Below are positions 1-10,987 of a DNA stretch of 64,000 nucleotides, piece by piece. A program made the translations under genes and the position numbers. Numbering within the stretch: the first letter of the stretch is position 1; the number at the start of each line of letters is the position of its first letter. Under the pieces are notes generated by a model that was not told where the DNA came from, made no database searches, and saw only the letters and a program-made list of their open reading frames with translations. This DNA comes from Carallia brachiata (taxonomy: Eukaryota; Streptophyta; Magnoliopsida; Malpighiales; Rhizophoraceae): NCBI GenBank assembly GCA_021464245.1, contig JADCRB010000016.1, forward strand, positions 8,792,639 through 8,856,638. Reading direction: 5' to 3'.

Positions 1-3000
1 GCCGTCAAGCCTATTATACTCATGTGGGGAAGCAGCAAGCTTTGTTGTTACCTTCAAGCCTTTTATACTCGTACGGGCAAGGAGTTTGCTTTGTTGTTGT
101 CGTCTCTGCTTTTATACTCTTGCAGGCATGGAGTCTACTTTGCTATTGTTGTCGTCTTGCTTTTTATACTCGTGCAGGGTAGGCGTATACTTTCGTTGTC
201 ATACGTTTTGCATTTTATACTACTATGGGCAAAGAGTCTACTTTTGCTATTGTTGTCATTTTGCATTTTACACTAGTGTGGGTAAGGAGTTTACTTTCGC
301 TGTTGTTGCAGTCTCACCCTTTATACCCTGGCGGGCAAGGGGTATACTTATGTTATTGTACTTGTTGCCTTCTATACTCTTGTGGGTAAGCAGTCTGCTT
401 TTGTTGTTGTTGTCGTCTCGCCATTTCTACTTGTATGGGCTAGAAAGCTGCTTTGTTATTGTTGTCGTCTCACCTTTTATACTCGTATGGGCAGAGAGCA
501 TGATTTGTTGACGTCATCTCGCCTTTCTGCTCTTGCGGCTAGGAGTCTGCTATTGTTATTATTGTCGTCTCAGCTTTTAAACATGTACGGGTAAGGAATA
601 GATCTGTTGTTGTTCCTGTCTCACCTTTTATACTCGCGCGGGCAAGCAACATGCTTTGTTGTTGCCATCTCGCCTCTTATACTCTAGCGGGCAAGGAGTA
701 TGCGTTGTTGTTGCTGTATCGCCTTTTACACTCGAACGGGCAAGGAGTATGTCGTTGTTGTTGTTGCCATCTCACCTTTTATACTGGTACTGGCAAGGAA
801 TCTGATTTTGCTGGTGTTGCTGTCCACCTTTTGTACTCGTGCAGGTGAGGAGAATGCTCGATTGCTACGTCTTGCCTTTTGTACTCATGAGGGGCAAAGT
901 GTATGCTTTTTTGTTGTCGTCTCAACTTTTATACCATTGCACGGAAGGAGTATGCTTTGTTGTTGTCATCTCGCCTTTTTACTCATACGAGGAAGCAGTT
1001 TATTTTTGTTGTTGTTGTTGTCTCGCCATTTATACTCGAGTAGGGAAGGCCTACGCTTTGATGTCGCCATCTGACCTTTTATGCTCATGTGGGTAAGGAG
1101 TATTCTCTGCTGTTGTCGTCTCACCTTTCATACTGAAGCGGGCAAGGAGTATACTTTTTTTGTTGCACTTTTTGCCTTTTATACTCGTGCAGGCAAGGAA
1201 TATTTTTTGTAGTACTTTTCACCTTTTATACTCGTGCGGGAAAGGAGTCTGGTTTTGTTGTTGTTGTCATATCACTTTTTATACTCATGCAGGCAAGGAG
1301 TATACTTTTTTATTGTACTTTTTACCTTTTATGCTCTTGTGGGCAAGGAGTATGCCTTTATTGTTGTTACGGTCTCACCATTTGCGCTTGTACAAGCAAG
1401 GAGTCTGATTTTGTTGTTGTTGTCGTCTCGCATTTATAGTTATGCAGGCAAGGAGTATGCTTTGTGGCTGTCGTCTCGCCTTTTATACACGGGCGGGCAG
1501 GGACTATGCTCTTGTTGTTGATGTCATCTAGCCTTTTATACTCGTACGAGAAGGAGTCTAGTTTTGATGTTATTGACTTGCATTCTATACTCATCAGGCC
1601 AAATGCTTTGTTGTTGTCGTCTCGCCTGTTATACTCGTGCGGCAAGGACTGTGCTTTGTTCTAGATGTCTCGACTTTTGTACTCTATCCAGAAAGGAGTC
1701 TACTTTTGTTGTTATTGCTGCCTCGCCATTTATACTCGTGTAGGATAATCTGCTTGCTGCTTTTACCATCTCCCCTTTTATACTCGTGCGAGCATGGAGT
1801 ATACTTTTGTTTTTACACTTTTTGCCTTTTATATTCTTGCAGGCAAGGAGTATACTTTTGTTGTTATCGTCTTGCTTTTCATACTCGTGCAGGCTAGGAG
1901 TCTGCTTTGCTGTTGTTGTCATCTCGCTTATATACTTGCGCGGGCACAGAGCATACTTTGGTTGCTGCACATTTTACCTTTTATCCTCTTGTGGGCAAGG
2001 AGTCTACTTTGGTTGTTTTTGTCATCTCGCCTTTTATACTCATGCGGGCTAAGAGTCTGTTTGTTGTTGTTGCCATCTAGCCTTTTATACTCGTGTAGGC
2101 CAGGTATACACATTTGTTGTCATACTTTTTGCCCTTTATACTCTTGCGGGCAAAGAGTCTAGTTTTGTTATTGTTGCTGTCTCACCTTTTATACTCGTGC
2201 GGGTTAGGAGTCTATTTTGCTATTAATACCATCTCGTCCTTTATATTCGCGTAGACAAGCAGTATGGTTTGTTGCTGCCATCCCACCTTTTATACTCTGG
2301 CAGGCGAGGAGTCTGCCTTTATTGTTGTTACCGTTTTGCCTTTTAAACTCGTGCGGGCTAAGAGCTTGCTTTGCTGTTATTATCGTCTCGCCTTTTGTAC
2401 TCGTGCGGGCAAAGAGTCTGGCTTGGTTATTGTTGCTGTGTCACCTTTTATACTCTTGTGGGTTAGGAGTTTGCTTTGCTCTTGCTGTAGTCTTGCCATT
2501 TATACTCGTGCGGGCAAGGAGTATACTTTTTTGGTTGTGCTTTTTGCCTTTTATACTCTTGCGGGCAAGGTGTCTACTTTTGTTCTTGGTGCTGTCTCGC
2601 CTATGACACTTGTGCGAGCAAGGAGTCTGGTTTTGTTGTAGTTGGTATCTTGCCTTTCATGCTCGTGCGTGTAAGCAGCATGCTTTGCTGTTACCGTTTT
2701 GTTTTTTATACTAGTGTGGGCTGGGATTACATTTTTCTTGTTGTTCTCATCTTGCCTTTTGTACTCGTAAGGGCAGGGAGTCAAGTTTTGTTGTTGTTGC
2801 CGACTCGCTTTTATTGTTGTGTCTCGCCTTTTATACTTGTACTGGCAAAAAGTATGTAATGTTGTTGCCGACTCGCCTTTTATACTCGTGCTAGCAATTA
2901 GCATGCTTTATTGTGTGTCTCGCCTTTTATACTCGTGCGGGCAAAAATTATGCAATGTTGTTGCCATCTCACCTTTTATACTCTTGCGGGCAAGGAGTCG

Positions 3001-4282
3001 GCTTTGGTTGTTGTTACCGCATCGCCATTTATACTCGTACAGGCACGGAGACTGGTTTTGTTGTTACTGTCATCTCGCCTTTTATACTCATGCGGCAAGG
3101 AGCAGGCTTTGTTGTTGCCGTCTTGCCTTTTATACTTGTGCCAACGAGGAATATGCTTTGCTATTGTCATCTCGACTTTTTTACTCCTGCGAGAAATGAC
3201 AATGCTTTTGTTGTTATTTCTGTCTCACGTTTTATACTCGTACGGGCAAGGAGTCTGGTTTTGTTGTTGTTATTGTCTCGCCTTTTATACTCGCGAGGGC
3301 AAGGAGCATGCATTGGTTTTGTTGCTGCTGTTGTCTTGCCTTTTATACTCGTGCAGGCAAGGTGTATGCTTTGTTTTTGCCCTCTTGCCTTTTTTAATCA
3401 TGCGTGCTAGGAGTCTACTTTGTTGTTACTACCGACTCACCATTTATACTCGTGCGGGGAAAGAGTATAAATGTTTTTTAATTTTTTGCCTTTTATATTC
3501 TTACGGGGAAGGACACTACATTTGCTGTCGTTGCTGTCTCGCCTTTTATACTCTTGCAGGTAAGGAGTCTAGCTTTATTATTGTAGTTGTGTCACCTTTT
3601 ATACTTGGTGGGTAAGTAGTACACTCTTGTTCTTGTACTTGAGGCCTTCTATACTCTCGGGGCAACGAGTCTGGTATTGTTGTTGTTGCCATCTCACTTT
3701 TTATAATCATCCAGGCAAACAACATGCTTTATTGTTCCCGAATCGCCTTTTATACTCGCACAAGCAAGGAGCATGCTACGCTATTCCCGACGAGCCTTTA
3801 ACACTTGTGCGGGTAGGGAGTATGCTTTAGTTGTTGTTGTCGCTTCGCCTTTTATACTCGTACGGACAAATAGTCTAGCTTTGTTGATGTTGCAGTCTCG
3901 CTTTTACACTCATGTGAGCAAGTCATGCGCTTTGTTGCTACCGCCTCACCATCACCATTTTACTCGTGCGGGCAAGGAGTGTGCTTTGTTGTTGCTGTCT
4001 CACCTTTTAAAGTCTTACGGGCAAAGAATCTACTTTTGTTGTTGTTGCCTTCTTGCCTTTTATAGAAAGGAGTATGCTTTTGTTGTTGTTGCCATCTTGC
4101 CTTTTATTCTCATACAGGCCAGGAGTCTGCTTTGCTATTGTTGCTGTCTCGACTTTTATACTCTTGTGGGCAAGGAGCATACTTTTGTTATTGTACTTTT
4201 CACCATTTATACACATGCAGGCAAGGAGTCTACTTTTGTTGTTGTTGCTGTTCGCTGTTATACTCATGCAGGCAAGGAGTCT
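1..4282 (+). repeat. Satellite array 1, ~53 bp monomer
   Basis: Tandem array of roughly 80 diverged monomers, typically 51-54 bp. Each has a conserved core (TTTTATACTCGTGCGGGCAA followed by GGAG) and a variable T/G-rich tail of TTG/TGT triplets ending near GTCTCGCC. Spacing was measured at neighbouring cores, for example about 2501 to 2552. A variant ending in ACTTTTTGCC recurs and is followed by a core with ACTCTTGC, so monomer subtypes are ordered rather than random. I do not recognise the family. The array starts outside the window and ends exactly at the LTR terminus at 4283. Long apparent reading frames here come from the T-rich, stop-poor monomer and are not genes. Confidence 0.93.
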
Positions 4283-5095
4283 TGATGCGAACCCCGCAGA
4301 TAGCACCGAAACCCAACGCCTATAAAGAGACGCGAACCCCACGGATACACCGAAAGACCCACGAACGAGATTGAAATCACAACCCAAGGAAAGCCAAGTC
4401 AGGTTTGAAGGAACCTTGACCCAACGTCTATATGGAGAGCGAACCAAAGGTATAAAAGAAGGATATAGTCGCCACACCTAGAAAAGGAAGAAGGAGGGTG
4501 ATAAGACTTGGGTTGAACGCCACAAGGAGCTTTCCTTGATAAGTTCGGTAAAAGAGTTCTGAAACTCCAAAGAACGATTGTTCTCAAATCATAATTCATC
4601 AAAATTATTCAATTCCTAAAATAAAAGAGTCTTACAAGCCTTTTATAGGCAAACCCAAATAGTTAGGGTTTTAAACCTACTAAGACTAGAAAACCTACTA
4701 AGACTAAAAAACCAAGTTCCTACACAAAAAGGAAAACCTAATTCAACTAGAAACTTGAAAATTAAAACTAATTCCTACTTGCAAACGGATTGGGCTTAAA
4801 TAAAACATTGTTTGGCCCAAAACAACAATTAAAACTCTAAGCTAAACAATCCAAATCAGTCCACACATAGTCTTGTATGCATTAGGCCCAAATAATTCTT
4901 GTTGGCCCAATATTCCTCAATTTGGTTAACACTCCTCTTCTTGCACTTGGATCACATTGATGTAGACTTGTAGGACCTCCAATCTTCATTGCTTGCTCTA
5001 CAAGTAAAGCACGTTTCTTGCTCTCCAAGGAAAGTCCACCGAGCCATAAAATCACACCAAATCATGTAGTGAGGGTGCTAGCCAGACTCACATCA
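4283..5095 (-). repeat. 3' LTR of the gag-only element
   Basis: About 813 bp. On the minus strand it begins TGATGTGAG right after the polypurine tract and ends TTCGCATCA at the satellite boundary, giving matching TGATG/CATCA termini. A TATA box (TATAAAA, minus strand) lies at 4641-4647. Several GGCCCA motifs occur at about 4810-4910 in the presumed U3. The TG...CA ends support 4283 as the true element boundary. The exact 5' base could be 5092 if the second TG is used. Confidence 0.75.
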
Positions 5096-6376
5096 TTCCC
5101 CCTTTCTTCAAAAAGATTTGTCCTCAAATCTTGCTGTTGTTCTACTTCAAAGCCTGGAGGAATGTCTTGAGCTACAAGGAATTGATGTCTCCCATGCCAA
5201 AGAAATAGATACTTAGAGTATTTTGATGCCTTCACCGCAAACCAAAATCTCCTCTTTTGAATTACCACCAAGCGATCAAACAAAGAATATGAGCTAAGGT
5301 GGTTCAGCACTTGATCTGCAATGACAAAATCAACATGAGTAGACACATTAAGCGTAGAATCAACAAAATCTATTGGTTGTGGTGTAGTTGAACTGAATGG
5401 TAGCTCTATAGTAGGGCATTTTGCTAACTCTCCACCATCTACCAATTCAACTTCATGCACGGATTCCACATCCAATTCACAATCTTCCACAAGTTGAAGC
5501 TTATGGCCTTTAAATTCACATTCTACAACATCAACCAAAGTCTCCACTTCACCATCACGAACAACTTTCTCATGTGATACACAACCAAGCTCAACAATTT
5601 CAGTTTCAACCTCTAAATCAACTCTCATGCTTGATACCACACACCTATAGTCAGATGTATGATCAACAACCTTATCTTCAACCTTATGTTCTGGTGCAAC
5701 TTCTTTGACCACGTCAACGCAAGATTCAAAACTCACATGCTTTGATTTAGAACTCTCCACTTGCTTGATATATTGACTAAACATTTTGAGAAAATCATCA
5801 TAAAAAATCCTTTCCTTCATTGACACATTCATCTTACCCTTCTCTTGGCTACTCCCAACTTCCTTGCTTTTGTTTGGATCGGTCTTGAATTTGTTCATTG
5901 CTTTATCCTCCCTTTTGTTCCAATTTGGCTTCCATGTTGAAAAGGAACCCGAATTCTGCCCTACACGAGTAGTAGTGCTCTTTCTCTTGAGTTGCTTCTC
6001 AACCTTCATGGCCATGTGTACCATGTCATCAATCTCCACATAGTGTTGCAACTCCACTATATTGGCAATGTCTCGGTTCAATCCTTGCAGAAATCTAGCC
6101 ATTGTAGCTTCTCGATCTTCCTCAACATTGGCACGGATCATAGCTATCTCCATCTCCTTATGGTACTCCTCCACACTCTTGGTACCTTGAGTAAGCCCTT
6201 GCAACCTACGATAATGCTCACGATAATAATGGTTAGGAACAAATCGTTTTCTCATAATTGCCTTCATCTCATCCCAAGTGTCAATGGGACTCTCACGGTT
6301 TCTTCCACGATTGAGCACCAACTGGTCCCACCGAATTATAGCATAATCGGTGAACACCACGGCTGCTAGCTTCACC
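5062..6376 (-). CDS. Retrotransposon gag-type polyprotein, N-terminus missing
   Basis: An uninterrupted frame of about 438 codons, entering from the N at 6377 and stopping 11 codons inside the LTR. The first ~170 residues match the plant retrotransposon gag domain: TWDEMKAIMRKRFVPNHYY, then GTKSVEEYHKEMEIAMIRA, then RFLQGLN. A Lys/Ser-rich linker follows (near KSTTTR and KREDKAMNKF). The rest is acidic and rich in Val and Glu, with no CCHC zinc knuckle and no Asp protease motif. The C-terminus (DLRTNLFEERGNDVS) resembles the end of Ty3/gypsy polyproteins, as if pol had been lost and the two ends retained. The lack of stops suggests fairly recent activity. The start codon is not in the window. 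Confidence 0.72.
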
Positions 6377-6377
6377 N
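6377..6377. other. Single N at an element/rDNA breakpoint
   Basis: One undetermined base separates the gag reading frame from rDNA spacer sequence. It lies exactly at the junction, so it is probably an assembly join. Confidence 0.7.
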
Positions 6378-7655
6378 GTGGAGTGGAACGACAATTCCAT
6401 TGCCCGTGTAATGTTCTGAATCTGATAGCACGGCCGTCGAACCATGCACCAAAGCAACCGCAATCGGCATGCCAGGGACACGGTGACGACATGAGGTCTG
6501 CCCTGCACCCCCGAGGAGGTGAAGGACGAGAAGGCACAAAAGCATGACAACGATTTTTGAATTGGAAGGAACACAGCACAGAAACCCTGGCGTTTCACCT
6601 CGAGGCAGATTGGAAGCACTCGGGTACAAGTTTGCAGAGGATCGAAGGCTGACAGTTCGACGCGCTAGTGTGGAGCCTGCAAGCCCTTTCAATCCCTCAC
6701 CACTCATGTGCAATCGCGTACACTAGGCCACAACCCCCTCAAGCATAACACACGTCCATGTGGCTTGATGAGCTTCGGGGAATGTGTAAGCGCCAGAGAG
6801 AATCGCTGCCCGCACCGCTGAGCGTGGGAGATCGTACATGAACTTTCAAATTTTTCGTGAGGAACAACCGTTGCATTGGTATAGGGGGCCTAGAGCCATG
6901 ACTGGGGGCACCTCGGGCTACCCCGCGTTGAATGAGGCAAGGGTGCAGGGCACAACACTCAACCATCGTTGGGAGTTCCTTTGGCACGACCAATTGGGTC
7001 ATGGTTACCAATCAACTGCAGTGCGGCAACGTGCGAGACGCTGCGTTGCTTCGGAACCTTGGCTCCCACAACATCAATTGAAATGGTGGAACCGCGAGTA
7101 ATCCCCCAATTTTGATCAAGAACGGTGTCGTTGCACCCAGCTCCGCCCCTTACGGAAGGGCATTTGGGCTTACCAAGTCACTGGGGTCAACCTCAATGGC
7201 CAATGCTTATGGTTTGTTCCGGCCGAAAAATGGAATCCTTGGCAACTAAATTCATCATTCGGCACCAATTTTTCGATTTTGGACATCGTTTCCAACATCG
7301 GGGCAAAATTTCTTTTTTTGGGGCAAAAATCAGCAAACCGAGCCGAAAATGAAATTACCGGCAAAAAATTTCATCTCGGGGATGCTTTTTTTGGATTCGC
7401 AGCAGTTTTTCCTGCGTCGGGGCAAATTTGCATTTTTTGGGACCAAAATCAGCGAACTGGCCCCGCGTGACTGACCGACCAGAGAGGGGCCTGGCGCGGT
7501 TGGGGTATCGGGGAATTTGTCCGCCAATCATTGGCATCAATCCTTTTCCATCCGTGCATCACATCACCAACTTAGGTGCAAGCAACATCCCCCACAAGCC
7601 CACTCGCTTGAAGCTAGCAACGCTAGTTGGGGGTGAGACATGCACCTCCCCCCTA
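6378..7655 (-). other. rDNA 5' external transcribed spacer, unit I
   Basis: Bases 6378-7068 are about 99% identical to 27036-27728, which there runs directly into the 5' end of 18S. This identifies the block as 5' ETS transcribed leftward. The remainder (7069-7655) continues the same spacer and includes two ~120 bp subrepeats. The ETS stops at the N at 6377, about 100 bp short of where 18S should start. The upstream limit depends on the tentative Pol I start near 7655. Confidence 0.75.
7222..7460 (-). repeat. Two tandem ~120 bp ETS subrepeats
   Basis: Copies at about 7222-7340 and 7341-7460 share, in order, GCCGAAAA, a CATC/TTTTTCG-like middle, TCGGGGCAAATTT and CAAAATCAGC. They are diverged and found by eye. 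Short tandem repeats of this kind are common in plant 5' ETS. Confidence 0.6.
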
Positions 7656-7670
7656 AAGAGCATTAGGGTT
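7640..7670 (-). promoter_or_regulatory. Candidate RNA polymerase I start region
   Basis: The minus strand reads CTTTAGGGGGGAGGTGC here, a loose match to the plant Pol I initiator (TATA followed by a run of G). It lies just downstream of a strongly AT-rich spacer (7735-7930), as in many plant IGSs, and about 1.6 kb upstream of the expected 18S start. The match is imperfect and this is the only candidate I saw. Confidence 0.28.
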
Positions 7671-7930
7671 TTTGGCCCTTTGGTAGGAGGACACATTGGA
7701 ATGTATGAGTGGTCACACCCTCTTTAAAAAATTGAATACTTGGAGTTTTGAGCTGAAATTTTGAGGGAAGAACGAAAAAAATGTTGTAGACCTTGCGAAA
7801 AAATTTGAAAACTTTTCGGAAGCCTGAAATATTTTTTTATTTTTCGAAGCCAAAAAGTACAGAAAATCGTAAAAAAGGGCTAAATTGCGCAAAATTTGTG
7901 TGGACCTCTAGAAAAATATAGGAAAATTAT
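7656..7930 (-). other. AT-rich IGS segment upstream of the putative Pol I start
   Basis: Rich in A and T runs (for example near 7830-7880), between the GC-rich IGS repeats and the ETS. No gene is visible. Its position fits the promoter-proximal spacer of a plant rDNA unit read leftward. Confidence 0.6.
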
Positions 7931-8640
7931 GGTGCATGTGGTTGTTCATTTAGCCCAAAAACGGAGACCGATCGGGGGACAAGAATGAGAGCGAGGCACC
8001 AAAGCAGCCCGATAAGCTTGCCCATGCGCTCGCTGGCCGGGCTGTGCACGCCCGCAGCAGGCCTGACGCGCAGCTCGCTGCACGCGAGGGCTGGTAGGAC
8101 TGCGCTCGCAACAGGCCCGACACACAACACACGATCCGCGCGCGCTGGCGCCCACAGCGCGCTGTTCCCCCAAGCCCACAGAGCACGCTGCAGGCCAGAC
8201 AAGCGCGCGCGTACAGGCGGGACGAACAGCCCGCGGGACGCACGCGCTACTCCCCCCAGCCTACCGAGCGTGCTACTGACCAGACGAGCATCACGCCCGC
8301 TGCTCCCCCCAGCCCGCTGCGCGTGCTGCTGGGCGAAGGAGCTGTTGCCCCTAGCCTGCTGTTGGCCCAACGAGAAGCTCACAATGAGTGCTGCCGGCCG
8401 TACGAGTAGCATGCCGCATGCGTGCTGCTTCCCCTAGCCTATTCCACGCGCACTACTTGCCCCAGTTGCTCCCCCTAGCACGTTGCAGCTGGGCGGACGA
8501 GCGACACGTTGCACGCGCGATCTGCTCCCTCCTACTGGCGGTGCGCGGCGCATGCTGTTGGCCCAACGAGCGGCATACTGTATGCGGTCTGACGCGCTGC
8601 TAGCCTCCCTCCCTTGCTCGGGTGCCTTCCTAGCTTTTTG
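7931..8640 (-). repeat. GC-rich IGS subrepeat region
   Basis: Degenerate GC-rich units containing GCCCGCTGCGCG, CTGCTGGCC and CGAGC motifs. Related sequence recurs on the opposite strand at 57960-58250, 58585-58896 and 61514-62440, each time beside rDNA, so it belongs to the ribosomal intergenic spacer. Open frames here are GC-rich artefacts. Confidence 0.75.
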
Positions 8641-8969
8641 TTAACTTCCCTCGCGAGCAGCAACGTGTGCGAAGCGTGCTTGCGGGTAGCAACCTGTGCA
8701 GGGCTAAGCATGCTCAGTGTCTATTCCTTGGCTATTTTTTAAGTTCGCTCAGGTGGCCAACGCCTTGGTCGATCTTCCCAGCCTCACTTGCTGATTTAAC
8801 GGGTCGGTGCAAGGGAGTTGGTGCAAGGTGCCATCAACTTTATCGTGCTCTTTGGACGAGGGACTAGGGCCTAACCTCCTCGCTGCTACCCCATGCAACT
8901 GTCGAGTGTGTTGTACGGTGCAATGGTTAGGGTGCCTACCCGGCTAACATCCTTTGCTAGCTTGCCTCA
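8641..8969 (-). other. Unique-looking IGS segment
   Basis: Recognisably repeated, on the opposite strand and diverged, at about 58260-58585 (shared landmarks: GTTGGTGCAAGGTGCCATCA and GACGAGGGACTAGG). This confirms it as a constant part of the intergenic spacer. No coding potential seen. Confidence 0.65.
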
Positions 8970-9760
8970 CTAGCCTCCCCAGCTAACCTCCCATGCTAGT
9001 AGCATCATGTGTGGAGCCAAGCGAGCTCCGAGTCCATTCCTTTCTCGTTTCGAATCCCCTTTTGGTGGCCAGTGCCTTGGCCGAAGTGAGCAACACCTTG
9101 CTTGCTGACATGCCAAGCCCATGTCCATGCCCATTCGGCGAGTTGGTGCAGGGTGCCAACAATCCATTCCTTGGCCGTTTTTGTGCGTTGACCGATTTTC
9201 CATCACCTTTCTTTCTGACAAGCCCAACACATGCCCATTTAGCGAGTTGGCTCAAGTTGCCAACAATCCATTCCTTGGCCATTTTCAAGCCTTCTTCGGT
9301 GGCCAATGCCTTAGCCGATTTTCCCATCACCTTGCTCATGGACATGCCCAGCCCATGTCCACGCCCATTCAACGAGAGCCGGTCCGAGGTGGCAACAATC
9401 CATTCCTTGGTCGGTTTCATGCCCCCGCCGATTTTCCCATCGCCTAGCTTGCGAAAATGGCCAGCACATGCCTATTCAACGTGTTGGTGCAAGCTGGCAA
9501 CAATCCATTCATTGGCCTTTTTCAAGCCTTCTTCGGTGGCCAATGCCTTAGCCAATTTTCCCATCACCTTGCTTATGCCGAGCCCATGTCCATGCCCATG
9601 CCCATTCTGCGTGTCCGTGAAATGTGCCAACAACTCTATCGGGCTCTTGGCTCGAGTGTCAATACCTCATCTCCTCGTGCTCTATGCAAGTGTGCTGCTA
9701 GGGGTTCCTCATTGCGGGCCTCCCCAAACACACTATACAACTATCTAGCTTCTTGTGCGG
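8970..9760 (-). repeat. Dimeric IGS subrepeats (~102 + ~131 bp)
   Basis: The landmark CAACAATCCATTCCTTGG, or a variant, recurs near 9030, 9159, 9261, 9393, 9498 and 9629, giving spacings of about 129, 102, 132, 105 and 131 bp. Long units contain a TTCGGTGGCCAATGCCTTAGCC block that short units lack, so the true period is a ~235 bp dimer. It lies between the 26S 3' end and the constant IGS segment, the usual place for plant IGS subrepeats. Confidence 0.8.
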
Positions 9761-9850
9761 GGCTCAACTTATGGATTTCCAAGCCCGCACGCTAGCCTCC
9801 CCAGCAAGCTCGAGAAAAGTTGAAAAATTGATTTGAGGGAAGAGGGTGGG
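9761..9850 (-). other. rDNA 3' external transcribed spacer
   Basis: Short spacer between the last IGS subrepeat and the 26S 3' terminus. No conserved terminator was identified. Confidence 0.45.
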
Positions 9851-10330
9851 ACGAATCAAACCGACAAAGGGTTGAATCTCAGTGGATCGTGGCAGCAAGG
9901 CCACTCTGCCAGTTACAATACCCCATCGCATATTTAAGTCGTATGCAAAGGATTCTACTGGTCGATCGACAGAAATTGTAATTCAAGGCGGCAGCTGTAA
10001 CTTGTTCGCTGCGAGTGCTTGGCCCACGACACGTACCTTTGGGGACCAGAGGGCCCCTACTGCGGGTCAGCAATCGAACGATCGGCGCACGCGTTGCTTC
10101 TAGCCCGAATTATGACTTAGAGGCGTTCAGTCATAATCTAGCGCATGGTAGCTTTGCACCATTGGCTTTTCAACCTAACGTGATGACCAATTGTGCGAAT
10201 CAACGGTTCCTCTCGTACTGGGTTGGATTACTATTGCGACGCCGTCATCAGTAGGGTAAAACTATCCTGTCTCACAACGGCCTAAACCCAGCTCACGTTC
10301 CCTATTGGTGGATGAACAATCCAACACTTG

Positions 10331-10367
<37 letters not shown>

Positions 10368-10416
10368 TGAAGGATCAAAAAGCAACGTCGCTATGAACGC
10401 TTGGCTGCCACAAGCT

Positions 10417-10449
<33 letters not shown>

Positions 10450-10938
10450 AGCTTCAAATTTTGAAGGTCTAAAGAATCGATAAGCCACGCTTTCATGGTT
10501 CGTATTAGTACTGGAAATCATAATCAAATTAGCTTTTACCCTTTTGTTCCGCACGAAATTCCTGTTCTCATTGAGGTCATCTTAGGACACCTGCATTATC
10601 TTTTAATAGATGTGCTGCTCTAGCCAAACTCCCCTCCAGACAATGTCTCCTGCCTGGATCGGCCTACCAAATGGCTTTCGTTACAAAAGGAGGGACGATG
10701 CCTCGCCTCTGATTCACGGAATAAGTAAACTAACGTTAAAAGTAGTGGTATTTCACTTTCACTGGGAGACCAGCTCCCACTTATCCGACACCTCTCAAGT
10801 CATTTCACAAAGTCGGACTAGAGCGAAGCTCAATAGGGTCTTCTTCCTTGCTGATTCCACCAAGCCCGTTCCCTTAGCTGTGGTTTCGCTGGATAGTAGA
10901 CAGGGACAGCGGGATCCTCGTTAATCCATTCATGCACC

Positions 10939-10987
<49 letters not shown>

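Larger units (their letters stand above)
4283..6376 (-). mobile_element. Gag-only LTR retrotransposon (LARD/TR-GAG-like), 5' truncated
   Basis: In minus-strand order this holds a gag-type reading frame, a polypurine tract (5097-5109, GAAGAAAGGGGGA) and a complete 3' LTR. No protease, reverse transcriptase or integrase lies between gag and the LTR, so the element probably depended on a partner for mobility. The 5' LTR and gag start are missing: the sequence stops at a single N at 6377 and rDNA follows. The 3' end meets satellite array 1 directly, which indicates insertion into the satellite. It is much better preserved than the chromovirus copies in this window. Confidence 0.8.

Noticed and set aside
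4630..4660. Possible origin of the satellite from the gag-only element LTR (shared GCCTTTTATA...GGCAA)
   Set aside because: The match is about 15 bases with a gap, centred on a TATA box, and does not extend; chance is a sufficient explanation.
7985..8437. GC-rich open frames in the rDNA spacer
   Set aside because: Overlapping frames on both strands in GC-rich IGS subrepeats, with no recognisable motif.
8993..9748. Open frame of about 251 codons over the IGS subrepeats
   Set aside because: Follows the ~235 bp dimer repeats between 26S and the IGS; no start context or domain.
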